NCBI GenBank assembly: GCA_028023455.1
Contig: JAQFVV010006627.1
Span: 126,001-190,000 of the forward strand
Source of the DNA: Epiperipatus broadwayi
Taxonomy: Eukaryota; Onychophora; Udeonychophora; Euonychophora; Peripatidae
Direction: 5' to 3'
Length of the DNA stretch: 64,000 bases
How positions within the stretch are numbered: position 1 is the first letter of the stretch; every line of letters starts with the position of its first letter. The notes under the pieces were generated by a model. That model was given only the letters and a program-made list of their open reading frames with translations. It had not been told where the DNA came from and ran no database searches. Both the position numbers and the translations under genes were made by a program. This document shows positions 10,553 through 22,715 of the stretch, in pieces.

Positions 10553-11718
10553 TGAATTAAATATGATCCAACAATTTATATATCTATGTTCATACTGAAC
10601 TTATATTTAAAAAAAAGTAAAAGCAAATTTAATTTTGGGAATCAAAACAAAAATCTGATTGAAACATTCCTTTTTGTGATTCAATTCATTATCATGAAAT
10701 CAAAAGGAAGTAGATTTCTTTTTTTAAAAAAAAATCAAATTGACTTGATTACTTTAAACCACTTTGTCAATTAGGAACTTTGAATCAAAATATTCCGGAA
10801 ACATTTTTTTGTCTATTTGGTCTTATCTAAGATCATTTAAATCATTGCAAATATATATATATGAAAAAAAATAAATTAAATAAATAACTTTACATAAAAC
10901 TCAATAAAAGCTATTAATTCTGTAACTTGGAAATAATGTGGCACAGAAGTCCTTCAATTATGTGATTATTTTGCACATATATTTTTGCAAATAATATGGC
11001 GATGAAAATGGGTGATAAATAAAATGCAAAAGATATAACATCTAAGTGATATTATATTGATTATTATAATTTCAAACATAACTGAAAAATTCAAATTTTG
11101 TTTTGTAACATTTTTTTAACAATTTTTGTTCGCTATCTGTTTCAGATAGTATATAAGTCAAAAAGCAATGAAGATAAAATTGATATCATGGCTTCAGTGT
11201 ACAGCATTTGCTTCATAATCATGACCTCCATGTTTGCAGTTAGAGCCATTTGAGATTAAAAAAAACTGAATAAAAAAAAACAAACTAATTTTATACATTC
11301 TGATTTCTTAATTGACTGTGCATATACAGATGTATAAAAAATCTACAGATGCATGAGTTATACAGTATTTTTTTAATTTGTATATATATATAGTATTATA
11401 CTTCTAAAATCGATTTTATGTTTCATTATTACATACAACTTGAAGTCAGATATTGCAAATATGGAGGATTATTGCATATAAAATTTTAACTAGATTAAAT
11501 ATTATTTGAAAATTTCATATGCACAAAGCAAATACATAACCCACTATTATTTATTATTTGCATACAGTGTAGATATTATTACCTGATTTATTTTCATACT
11601 CGGCATTTTCTTTGAGCAGACAAAAAAAATTAAATGCGACTGGTTTCTAAAATAGTCAGAAATTTATAAAAACAGCAAACCCCTCCCCCCAGTTCTTATC
11701 TGACTTAAAACATCAATT
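10553..11718. other. AT-rich spacer
   Basis: Poly-A/T runs and short ORFs only. The 62-codon frame at 10586-10774 is low complexity and has no recognisable similarity. Confidence 0.5.
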
Positions 11719-11731
11719 CTACATGCAAGAG

Positions 11732-11849
11732 TTTTTTTTTATTTTTTTTTTAAAGTGTCATAGCATCGGCCGGGATGCGAACCCGCAACCCGGGCAACTG
11801 CCTGCAAGTGCAAGGCAGTCGTGCTGACCTCTCGACCACCAATGCAAGA
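11732..11849 (-). mobile_element. tRNA-derived SINE or tRNA retropseudogene with 13-bp TSD
   Basis: On the minus strand an A box (TGGTCGAGAGG) is followed by a near B box (GGGTTCGCATCCC), a short 3' portion and a poly-A tail (the T run at 11732-11751). CTACATGCAAGAG flanks it on both sides (11719-11731 and 11850-11862), a perfect target-site duplication of LINE-mediated insertion. It is much more GC-rich than its surroundings and probably recent. The anticodon arm is not a clean 5-bp stem with 7-nt loop, so it is not a functional tRNA gene. Confidence 0.8.
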
Positions 11850-12080
11850 CTACATGCAAGAGTTATGCATGCACATCCTATCTCTTATCAATATTATGAT
11901 TCAAGCAAAAAGAAAAAATGTTAATATAACAACTCAGTAAATGTTTAGACATTTAACAACAGAACAGGTTTTATGAAATTACAATATTTATTTTATTCAG
12001 CGAAGTGCTTTCAATACTAAATATATCATAGTCATAGCATTATGTGAATATAAAAAATAATAATAACAAAAGTTTTTGAC

Positions 12081-12276
12081 CTCAATAAACTTAGGTCCAT
12101 ATTTCTTTTTCAAATGTTGATAGAGTTCGTTGTATTTTTCAATGTCTACAAGCCGCAAGCTAGAAATTTTGTACTGATTACCTTCTTCTTCAGACCATCT
12201 CTTAAATTTACAAAATAAATGATTTTGCAACCACTCTGTTTCATTGGGACCATCTTCAGCAATATTCAGTGTTAAA
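12081..12276 (-). CDS. internal exon resembling TRM44/TRMT44 tRNA (uracil-2'-O-)methyltransferase
   Basis: This minus-strand exon is preceded by a strong acceptor (pyrimidine run then TTATTAG at 12277-12283) and ends at GAG before GTCAAA, a usable though weak donor. It starts one base before a codon boundary and encodes about 65 residues: an acidic start (AEDGPNETEW), a WSEEE stretch, then LRLVDIEKYNELYQHLKKKYG. From memory, TRMT44 proteins have a similar segment (Y-x2-LY-x2-LK-x-KYG) just before a W-P-E-x-TDP motif and the SAM-binding domain. The catalytic part is not in this exon. The family acts on U44 of tRNA-Ser in the cytoplasm. No other exon was found in the window. The frame stays open past the donor to 11997, but that extension is AT-rich and non-conserved in character. 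Family assignment is tentative; coding character is fairly convincing. Confidence 0.55.
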
Positions 12277-12555
12277 CTAATAAAGAGAAAAAAAAATCAA
12301 TTATATATGCTTTCTATATTATTTTTTATATACATATATCACATTCATTTATGATTATTACATTAAAAAAGTAAATCTTATATAAATTAGAGCACCAAAG
12401 CATCCTCTTGAAAATGATTATGTGTGCTTTTTGATTATAAAAATCAACATGTTTTATAATAGTTTTATATTACACATTGCAAAAAAGTTTAATTAAAAAT
12501 AATATTTTATCTATTGTAATTATAAATTTATTTAACGCACATTGATTACGTAAGT

Positions 12556-12822
12556 AATATTTACTAAGGCAATAAACCTCAAGATTTCGCGAGTATTAAT
12601 GTGTAATAGGAATTGTGGACTTAATCAGTGAAGCATTGAATAGCTTCACACTCTCAGATCTAACTGTTTCCGCTTCACCTATTTATATAGAAAGTAGGTT
12701 GAAGTAAAGAAGGGTTCCCCTCTTCTCTTCCAAAGCGGAAGCTTGTGGTTAAGACCTGTAGAGGTCCCTACCTTCGCATTTTCAAGTGCACACTCTTGAG
12801 ATTTATTGCCTTAGTAAATATT
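12556..12822. mobile_element. 267-bp foldback/MITE-like element
   Basis: Terminal inverted repeats of 29 bp with one mismatch (12556-12584 and 12794-12822) begin AATATTTACTAAGGC. The centre holds a second inverted pair (TTCCGCTT and AAGCGGAA). No coding frame is present. A duplicated ATAT at each edge could be the target duplication, but in this sequence it is weak. Confidence 0.6.
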
Positions 12823-14654
12823 ATTTTATCTATTCTAAATCCCTGTTAATATGTTTTCTTGAAATCAATACTGGGAGTTTTCAATGATTCATTATAGTTA
12901 ACAATTCAGAAAAGTTAACTATAATATACAATATCTTATTTCAAAATTAGTTTTCTAGAAAGCATTTTGGTGCTCACATTCTTATAAATTATATATAATT
13001 ATTTGAAACTATATTCAATATTAATGCATTGTCTAGAAGATCATCCAAACTTCCAAAATTTTTCTATCGATTAAAAAATTGACAAATGTTGGCACAAGTG
13101 TTTAAAGCTGCTTCACAATTTATTTGCATATTTAGGTATTTGCAGATATGCAGGGCTTGTTTTTTTATTTATAAAAAATCAGCCTTACATAGTTTCTGAT
13201 TTGCTCATTAATATTATGCCATTAGAAATAAAATTGTATTAAATATATCACTGATTTAAACATTTATGTTTTAATATCAAATTAAAAATAGTCATATTTA
13301 AATAAGAATATTGCTGCTATATTAAAGAAGTGTCAATAGTTTCTACAGCCCAATAATGAGGGCAGAATTTAATGCATGGATTTTGGCTGAATTTTTAAAC
13401 AATAAATAACATTTAAAAAATTCTCTAGATGATATATAAAGATTTAAACTGCAAATAAATACTTATTTACAGGACTTATAAATTATATATATGCAGGAAT
13501 ACTTCCATTCTTACAATATGTTCTTAAAAATTGAAACACTACAATAAAAAAAATCTAAAAAAAAAAAGATTTTTACAATAAATGTTTGTTTAGATAATAA
13601 AAATTTATTTAGTTTTCACCCTGGATTTATCAAATCTGTACCAACTAACTGTTATTCAAAGAGGAAAAACAAAAAGTAGCTTCCATTATATTCTTGAGCT
13701 CACAAATGACAGCTATATATTTTTAACTGTTACATAAATTTAACGAACATGATCTTTATCAATAAGTAATATTTTGTTGATATTCAGAGATATGCAGAGT
13801 AATTAATTATACTAGTCCAAAATGAGACTATAATCTTACAACTTTTGATGTCATGAACAATATTTATTTACTTAAAAAAATTGTCCAGTAAAAGCTTTTA
13901 TTTTGAAATTAATTTTTATCCCTACATAAAACTAATTTATATGAAAGACCATATAGTACAGAATAATTCGACTCTAACAGAACTGATATTTTTTTAATCT
14001 ACCTTAAATGAGAATCAAGACCATAAACCTTTAATTCTTGAATCTGTCATTCTGCCCAACTGCATTAAGCAAAAATGGTGGTATAATTAGTTGCTTAGAA
14101 GTCATGTAATATATTACAAACTCCATGTCAGCTTAATCAAAAGTTGAGCTAGGTATATATTCAGAATCCACTCTTGGGTCTTTCATTCTATAACTGTGTT
14201 AGACAGTTCATAACTTTTTTGTTTATGATGCTGGATTTAAAAAATATAATTCAAACATAATATGATTATGTGAGTATGTGGAGTTAGACACAAAAACTTT
14301 AACTCAAAGTTAAAAGTTTTTGGGTTGAAGATCTGCATTTCATAATAGGAAATGTCACATGCCCTTCTGAAAAATAACCATACAGCTATAATGACTTTTT
14401 GATTTTTTAAAAGTCACTTATGATAATAGCAATTTAAAGGAATCTTAAAAATAGTAATAATAGTATCATGCCAAATAATACTAATGTATCCAAGAGCATT
14501 TAAAAGTAAAAGAGCAATTTATTTATGAACATAATAAGAAATTTTGAAAATAAAACTTTCAAACAATTTATTATGCTCTATTCAGAAAATATACCAATAT
14601 TCTAACTTTTACAAAGTCTAAACTGAAAATGCTGAAAACAAAAACTGCATCTAT
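12823..14654. other. AT-rich spacer
   Basis: No gene or repeat is recognised. A short perfect-looking hairpin (AAAACTTTAACTC / GTTAAAAGTTTTT) lies near 14295-14325. Confidence 0.5.
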
Positions 14655-15185
14655 GAAATAGCATGTGAATGATGGAAGTTAGTATATTGGTGAAACCTAT
14701 CACCCTGTTGAACAGCGATTGAAAGAACACAGACTAATGATTAAAAGAGAAAAAACAGATGTGTCTACAGTAGCAGACCATGTATGTACTAATGCACATA
14801 TCTTTAGAAAGGAAAAGGTATATAAGGAAGAAAATTCAAAACCGCTGCTCTTATGAGAGTGGCAAATATCCTATAAGTCAAACCAGTGTGATAATATATT
14901 ATGTGTGGAAGTCTCTAATTAACCTAGCTCTTAGAAACAAAAAGAATTGATGAAAAAAAAAAACAAATAGAGGGATCAGAAACGTTTAAGCCAACCTTCA
15001 TAGATACGTATATGAAATTTCTACTGAATGATGCCTTTAACAGAGTAGCTTAGAAGGTTGCCTTAAAATTCGATATTTAAAAATTTAAAGGTGTAGGTTC
15101 GATTCCTATACTAATAATGTCACTGGTCAGGCCAGCAACACCTGAAAAAAAAGTGGAGAATACTACTACTCGAAAAGTAGTGTAA
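14655..15185 (+). pseudogene. PLE GIY-YIG C-terminal fragment with 3' tail
   Basis: One frame reads YIGETYHPVEQRLKEH, then about 45 residues with a conserved-looking DHVCTNAH (the His motif), then stops. This is the GIY-YIG nuclease of a PLE group different from the element at the left edge. The 3' part (to 15185) is shared with the copy at 37680-38075, including the GGTCAGGCCAGCAACACCTGAA region. RT sequence is missing. Confidence 0.7.
15049..15120 (+). other. tRNA-like A and B boxes in the PLE tail
   Basis: TAGCTTAGAAG matches the A-box consensus and GGTTCGATTCC matches the B box exactly, about 50 bp apart, with a good T-arm (GTGTAG/CTATAC). The anticodon arm is poor. The corresponding segment at 37.9-38.0 kb aligns but lacks clear boxes. 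It is a tRNA relic or a chance internal promoter, not a tRNA gene. Confidence 0.35.
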
Positions 15186-15952
15186 TTAGTAACATGTGTT
15201 GTCTATTTGTGTGATATTACTAACAAATTGTTTGCATTTGAAAAGTTTAAATTTAACATTTTCTAGACATTCAACATTTAATAATAGATGATAGAAATAG
15301 TCCAACATATTATCACAAATTACTAAAGTCTGAAATGTTTTTTGAGGAAATATTATAAGAGTTTTTTTTTAAAAAATGAAATAAAGCAGTAGTCTAGTTA
15401 TTTAAATTTCCGCCTATACGAATTATAAAAGAATAGTACATTTTAAGTACTATTTACAAAATATATATACTACATTTTTTTTTTTAAAGAAAGTATTTAT
15501 AGAGATTTTATTCTATTAGAAAATACTTGAATCTTAACAATTCACCTTTTTCCTCTTAAGTTTCTCTAAAGAAAGAATGCTTCTAAGAATAAAAATAATA
15601 ATAAAGCATATTATTGTAGCCTTTATTCGGTTCAGATTTAAATTGATTTTGCAGAAGTTATGTCTTGATCATGTGAACAGAAGCTAAATCACTTCTCCGG
15701 TCTTGAGAAGTTGGCTCCCTCATGATCAGTTGTCTAAATGACTGTAAGTATATTAACTTTTCCGCTGGAAATTTGATTTGATGACTTCAAAAAAGTTTAA
15801 ATATGAGTTCATATATGATAAAATTAGTTTTATAAATGAACAGAGATATTACTTGGAAGAGTAGAATATTCTTATTTAAAGATTTATTTTAACACATTAT
15901 TTTTATGTACTAATAAAAATAAAGTAATTCAAAAATGAGTACGATCATTCCA
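15186..15952. other. AT-rich spacer
   Basis: No gene seen. A loose inverted pair TTGATCATG / CATGATCAG lies at about 15665-15730. Confidence 0.4.
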
Positions 15953-16063
15953 ACTCAAAAAAAAAAACGAAAAGGGGAGGAGAGAAGAGTGGTGTGTATA
16001 TATAGAGAGAGACAGAGATAGGAGGAGGAGGAAAGAAGGGGGGAGAAAGAGAGGGGGGAAGAT
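15953..16063 (+). repeat. polypurine tract
   Basis: About 110 bases are almost all A or G, with GGAGGAGG and GAGAGA stretches interrupted by a GTGTGTATATATAG segment. Such tracts can adopt triplex structure and commonly disturb sequencing. Confidence 0.7.
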
Positions 16064-16779
16064 TGCTTTAAAATGAATTCTTTGCGATGACTATTCAAAC
16101 TAATATGTGAACCACAAATATATCACACAGATGTTTATGATATTGTCCCACATAGGTGTTTACGATGTTGTCTTAGTTTCCTCAATAGAAAACTTTTCTT
16201 TCTGAAAGACTTCCGCACCATGTCTAATTGTATCTTTCCAATGCATTGTATTCTCTTCCAAAACTCTCCCCCCCCCCCAAAAAAAAAAAAATTGACATTA
16301 TACTTCTTTAGAATATTTTAAGATAGGCTCTAACTCTCCTACAAAACCCATATTCAAGTTCACCATAAAACACCCATTTTAGAAGTTTTCCATTATTCAT
16401 TCTTTAAACTGTTAAATCCAATGAAGATGTGGTTTCACAATAGTAGATTCAATAGTATCATATCCTGCAAGATGAAGAACATATTGATTAGTTTTATAAT
16501 CTTCATTTCAACAAAAATTTTATTAACAATAAATAGTGATTACATACTAATAAAGGATAGATAAATGAATAAATTGTACAATAATATGATTGTATAATGT
16601 TCTATTTGTTATCTGGCTAGATTTTGTTATGAGAGTACAATTGTTATACTCTTATGTGGTTAGGTATAGTGATGAGATTCTAAGAACTTGATTAATGGAA
16701 TAAGCATTTTTTATATAAACATGAATATTTTCTTTTAGAATTTCCTATTCTATAATGCTGGGTAGGTGGGAGTTGATAA
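16064..16779. other. AT-rich spacer
   Basis: A (C)10(A)12 run occurs near 16268-16290. No gene is recognised. Confidence 0.45.
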
Positions 16780-17328
16780 TCAGGAAAAGGAAAGAGCAGT
16801 TAAAGACCAGGTGTCATCAAAGACTTTACTGGAGGCCAGGAGCTGGTCACGTTTCTTGATTTTTTTGAGCGTTTGATAAAACAATGGTATGATTTGTGGC
16901 AGGGGTAATTCCATGAGAGTTTTGCATCTCACTATCCATATGGAATAAAGGACAAAGGTAGAAAGCCTTATTATTGAAAAAAACCCATTATGAATGGCAT
17001 TTTCAAGTGAGAAAATCATATCAGGTCTTATGTTGGAATTGATTATAATTATATCTTTCAGTGTTTTAAGTCTTGGGCTCTGGTGTATAATATGGTCTAT
17101 GGTTTCATCTTCACGAGCACACAGACCACATATAGGGTCAATGCTGGTAAAACCTCTTCGGTGATAAAGGAACCAATTCGTGAGAAGCGCATTAAGATTT
17201 ATTTTAATGATGAAGTCAAGGAATTTGGGTTCCAGACTCCATCTTTTGAAGTGTGTAATGAGTCTTTGGTTGGTTACTTTTAGGCTGGTTTTAATGGGTT
17301 GTTGATTATAGTTGATTATATTGTATGC
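16780..17328 (-). pseudogene. LINE ORF2 C-terminal fragment with zinc-knuckle-like motif
   Basis: A minus-strand frame is open from an in-frame TGA near 17328 down to 16780, about 180 codons. It includes CGLCAREDETIDHII, which resembles the C-x2-C...H knuckle that follows the RT in several LINE clades, preceded by KRWSLEPKFLDF and LLTNWFLYHRRG. It has no start codon in context and no RT domain. The long open frame suggests either moderate age or chance survival. I cannot assign the clade. Confidence 0.55.
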
Positions 17329-17560
17329 TTGTCATAGGGTGATTTTTTTGTTAAGGTTAAAGGGCATTATTGGGTTATAAAGTTGTAGGTAAGACTTTTA
17401 AGACAATATATACAGAGAATATATTTTAATAGTTAAAACAATAAAAATAATGAAGATTAAATTATATTTTATATCATACGAAAATAGAAAAATCATTAAT
17501 GAAACAATAAAATTGGTCACTACTATGACAATATTTGGAAAAGATAAAATATTTTAATTT

Positions 17561-17858
17561 TTATTTTATATTCCATATTTTTTAAACATAATTTGCAAAT
17601 TTATAATCCCTCATATCCAATTGCTCCCAAGGTTTTTCCATAAATATGTGAAAATACAGATAATTGCAAACTTTAAAAGAAATAGGTGTTTAATATATAT
17701 ATTTTAAATCTAATTTTATACCCTATATTTTTTTAAACACAATTTGCAAATGTATAATCCCTCATATCTGCAGCCAACTGCCCCCAAAGTATTTCCATAA
17801 ATACATGAAAATATGGATAATAGCAAACTTTAAGAGAAATGAGTGTTTAATATATATA
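17561..17858. repeat. tandem duplication, two units of about 145 bp
   Basis: Units 17561-17702 and 17711-17858 share the series TTTTTTAAACA, AATTTGCAAAT, TATAATCCCTCATAT, TTTCCATAAAT and GTGTTTAATATATATA in the same order. They are diverged by roughly 10-15%. Confidence 0.75.
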
Positions 17859-19689
17859 CACTGATACAATTTTAAAATGTACTTATTTAAATATCAACAA
17901 AAGTAATTAACAAACAATTAGAATAATATAGTTGTGAATAAGATTATCCAATAATAAATCTAAAAAATAAGAGATCAAAAAGAGCCACCAATAACTGAGT
18001 TTTCATAATAAAGAACTTGCTAAGAGACTATTGACAATAGGCTCATAAAAGTATGAAATGTATTAATTTAAAGTAGATGTTTTTATTTATATTACATTGA
18101 ATATTACTTCAAGCCATAAAATTTGTAAACTTACTTTTAAAATTAGTATTTTCTTCATTTTTTTTACTTCACACTTTTTCAAACAATAAGAGATAAGTTC
18201 ATGGTTATGGAGACACTACTGTATTTTTTTTAAAATATTTTTTCTTCTTACTTTTTACTATAATTTTATTTCATTAAACTATTTAGATATTTTCAATTAT
18301 TTTTTATATCACAAATTCTTTAAATGAGACATTTTATTTTTTAATTTTCACAATGACTTGTTATCTTTCACTACTCCTTGCCAGCCACCTCAAAATAATC
18401 TTCTCAACTCACAATTTATTCTATGCCATTAACTTCATTTAATAAATAAAGTGCAGCAATAATGAAAACTAGAATGAAACAAAAGTGATAATAATAGTAA
18501 TAACCCTAAAAAACAACAACTAAATTTCCAAGCCAAAATATATTATCATGATAATATGATACTGTTTAAATTTTTAATATTAATGAAATATTTGTCAAAA
18601 TTAGCGACTTTGGAAGTTATTCAGTATTAATCACATGCTCTCCATGTATAGCAATATTAATAATAATGATTGATTTGTTAGCCAGCTGATGTTTACTAAG
18701 CCCAAAGTAGATAGATATGCACATAATTAAAATTAATTCCTACAGTTATACTGATAATATTGTTTCTTAAGTAATCAATATATTTGAAAATCAGTATTGC
18801 ACATGAATTAAATGGCAAAAAAAAATCAAAAGCAGTTTATACATGTATGTCTAGTAATGAGAATTTAAAATGCAGCAAAAATATTACAAATGTGATAATG
18901 GAACATGAGATAATACAACTATTTCACATGCCATATTACCAAAAGTTTAAAAAAATCATGCAAAAATGGGAAAAAAGTCAATCTGCAGATAAATGCTAAC
19001 ACCAAATAACTCATTTATACAAGGTAACTCTTTTTATTTAGGAATCATAATTTAAATAGCATTATTGATTTACAATATAGAATTTAAATTTTCATGACTT
19101 AGCTAATGTTCAAATAGTAATGAATTCAATAAATGAGTTTAAAAAAAAAAACTGGTCAATGGTAATATTTTTAAGATCGTCATCCTGCTAAATTTTTATT
19201 TGAGGTAACATCCCACATCATTTGCCATTTGCTAATACATCCCTTTTTGAAATCCATTTTGATCTTAGAAGAAAAAAAAACAAACTAATATCTAAATTTA
19301 TTATTAATTGACAAAGTATAATAAAAAAATATTTTTCTTCCATTTGCTGCTATTGGGAAACAAAAATCAAAATTTAATGTGCCACACACTGAGGTTTGAC
19401 TATCACAATATCTGTTGCATTTTCTTAACCCCATGATAAATAAATCAGCTTATCAATCAATACATTTGGTATACTTCATCACATCTTTTGTCAATGAGAA
19501 TTTATCACTTACATATTAGTGAGACGTGGGGTTTTATATTATTTGTAACCCAGATCCACATATCTATTGTAAAAGATAAAAATCTCAGACTACTATCTCC
19601 ATCAGAACAATTACTGATTTAAGTTAATCATTCTAACTGTACTTTGTTAAGTTAAAAACTTCTTATATTATATCACATATAATCTTGTA
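17859..19689. other. AT-rich spacer
   Basis: No recognisable gene. The 71-codon frame at 18784-18999 has lysine/serine-rich composition without a known motif and no splice context. Confidence 0.5.
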
Positions 19690-20620
19690 TTTTTATATTT
19701 TTACAGAGTGCTGATAGGATGTCCAAGTTTCACATTCATACAATAAATTAGTATATATATATGCTTTGCGCACAGATAATGAAACTGATAACAAAAAATA
19801 AAATAAATATTATTATACAATATTAAAGCTGAGCTTTAATAATTGTATAATAATATTTATTTTATTTACTGTTATGCTTTAATAATTGTATAATAATATT
19901 GATTTTATTTACTGTTATCAGATTCATTATCTGTACACAAAGCACATGTACAGTATATATATATAAATATTAAGCATTAAATCACCCTACATGGTTAAGA
20001 AATCCAGTACTGCCCTTTGTGAATTAGGTAAAATAATTTTATATATATTTAATTTAGTTGCAGTAATTATTTCTCTATGATGAAATGTTCCAGCTTTTAA
20101 CCAATTAAAAGTACAGCAACACATTGGTAACTGTGTTGGATTTGAACATCTAAAATGTGGAGGATTTTCTGGCTAACAATGAATCTGAATTTTTTGAACA
20201 TCAATTGGTAAAACATTAAGCACATTCTGTAAATCATTTTAACTGGCAAAAATAGCCCAAATATCAGTACACTATAAATGCAGAATACAAGAAGATGAAG
20301 TTTTTTAGCTTTTAACCAAGTCAAGTTAAAAATTCTAGCATCAAACCAGTATCATATCTTGATCCCTGTCTGATTAAACTAATCTATAAACAATTCCAAA
20401 GACTACTGCCTTAAAAATGGAACAATAATTGGAGCAAGAACTTGTCCTTGTTTAACACCATTTTTAATTTCCAAGGCCTCAGATTTTCCACCTGTAGTAT
20501 TAACACTTCCTTTCATTCCATCATGTAAAAGTTGTATAATAAGAATCAATTTTGGTGAACAATCAAATTAATTGCTAAAAGTTGAAAAAAATGTCTTGAC
20601 CAAATCAATAAAAACAATAT
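19690..20620 (-). pseudogene. LINE reverse-transcriptase fragment, decayed
   Basis: In minus-strand order it shows FIDLVKTF, GMKGSV, a GVKQGQVLAP motif (the usual GVKQGCVLAP) at about 20435-20470, an LKAKKLHLLVF segment in place of the AKTK...YADD block, and LLYECETWTS at about 19700-19740, the thumb-region signature. Stops and frameshifts break it throughout. A 181-bp palindrome (19763-19943) is inserted between the last two blocks. It probably belongs with the endonuclease fragment at 26040-27065. Confidence 0.7.
19763..19943. repeat. palindromic foldback with one arm duplicated
   Basis: Left arm 19763-19829 starts GCTTTGCGCACAGATAATG. Right arm 19876-19943 is its near-perfect reverse complement, ending CACAAAGC. 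Between them lies an extra 43-bp copy of the inner right arm (19833-19875), so the unit is arm, arm' partial, arm'. It is flanked by TATATA runs. Confidence 0.75.
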
Positions 20621-22715
20621 ATATAAATATGTAATGATGTTCTTATTCGATATCTGTATTTCTTCGAAGTTATATACAAAATCATGTAATTAATTACAAA
20701 ATTACATATATATTGTACCTTTACCACTAGAGACTCCATCCTCTGGCTAACAGCAGTACTACTAGCTCTTTTTGTCAACCCATCAATTAATCAAATTACT
20801 TCAACAACAACTCTGCTATTTCTGACTTTAACATCCACATATAAATAATACATCTAGAAAATTAATATCTATCACTTAAATAATTGATTAAATCACAAAT
20901 CAAATAAATACACAATTTAAAATTAAATACCGGGAACTCATTTAACATTATTTTAATTAAACTATTAACTCGCTTTACTAACAAAATGGTTCGATAAAAT
21001 ATTAAAAATCACGAGTCATCACGAAGCATTTACTAAGGTGCTCAGTTAGTTTAACATTAAGAACATACCCCCCAAAATACACTCCCAATGCCATAGGAAT
21101 ATCACTCCTAACTACTTTCATAAACAATCAGTAATACTCCCATGAATCACATTGAAACTGTAAGATTCAAGTTCGAATCTTAATTTCACCTCACTCATAT
21201 TTGTTCTATCATCTTCTACCCACTCCTCCATCCCACCTACATTTAAACCCTCATTATTGGACTGTGTGTATAATAGTATTAGTTTTATATATATATAAGC
21301 TTGTTAAATATGCCTCATGCACACACACTTCAATATGAGATATTAACGCACTGAAAATAATTTATTAAACTTAGAATATTTAATATTTTGCATTAATTAT
21401 TATTTAGGTCAAAGTTATATCACATTTTAATTTATAAAAGCTAAAAGTTGTTTCAACCTTTTAAATATTTAAATGTATTAGAAATAGAAATTCCCCTGCT
21501 AAATAAATTTGCGAGTCATAATGGGTGGGGAGAGACAATAGAATACTGAGAAATATTCCTGAAAGCTTATTAATTAATTTTAAAGAAACATCTACAGTAT
21601 AATGAGGTCATAGGTGAAATATGCAATAGAGTAAAGTAAAATATTCAGATTGAAATGACAAATAGAACATGGGCTCTTAATGCATTATTTTACCTGCAGA
21701 TATTTGAGCGGACCTGAAAGGCGAACAAATACGTCATATCAGATGGATCCAAAAGTTAAAGAGCAAGATAGATAAAAAGTATATAAAGTCTTGTTCAAAG
21801 TAAAATCAAGACTAGGCTAATCTAATATCTAATCTCTGACCTGCCATCTGCTTTTTCGTTAAAGTATGCTATTTACATATAACATTGTGATGTCTGAGTA
21901 GTAAGCATGAGCTATTCTTTTCTGAGAAGGGAGATGCACTGGATCCCTTAATTGCTTTTAAAATGAACTGAAATTTTCTGCTATAATCCGTATACTGCTG
22001 CCTAATCAACTGCTGCTTATAATCATGACCACTAAATGAACTGTTAAGGAAAAACTACTGCGCCATACTTCATGAACAAGAGGATCACTCAGAAACGTGC
22101 ACATTCTGCTTAAATCAAAGGTAACCGGTACCCAAAATCTCTAAGAACTTTCATGCTCTTTTATTCAAAACTAGAACTCATGGCTCTAATTTGTAATATT
22201 TTATTCATAATTTCTACTCATGTAAATCCTAGTTAAAACCACTAAACTTCTTAAAATATGTAACTTTTTAAATGTTTAATTACTATACGATCTTTCCTTT
22301 TATTTGGGTATCCAGTTCTATTAATAGTTATTTACTGATGTAATTAATTTCATGCTGCAATAATTTCCGACCTAGCCTCTTAACTTTATTAAATGTTAGC
22401 CTTCGTCAAAGTTATTAGATAATATATTTATAGTAAACTTGTCTTATATTGATAAAGTGGCTAGCTTGGGAATTATCTATCTTTATATTTTGTAATTGCT
22501 TTCTAGTATCATCTTATATTTTAAATGAATTATCTTAGCTTCAGAGACACATCTAACTTTCATAATTAGCTATGAGTGTGGGTGTACCATAATTTGTGCA
22601 GGTGGATATCTTAACTTAACAATAGAAATATGATAGAATTATCATCTTCACTCTTTTTTATTATTAGTTATCAATTGGTATCGATTGAATTTAACTTTAT
22701 AATCAAACCAATCTT
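20621..22715. other. spacer with a tRNA-like relic and a GC-richer patch
   Basis: 21160-21185 contains CAAGTTCGAATCTTA, a B-box-like sequence. About 21985-22125 is richer in G and C and ends at AAAG|GTAACC, a possible splice donor. An imperfect TATATAAAG lies near 21780. No coding frame was recognised. Confidence 0.35.

Noticed and set aside
15049-15120. Functional tRNA gene
   Set aside because: No proper anticodon arm or acceptor stem, and it sits in a repeated PLE tail.
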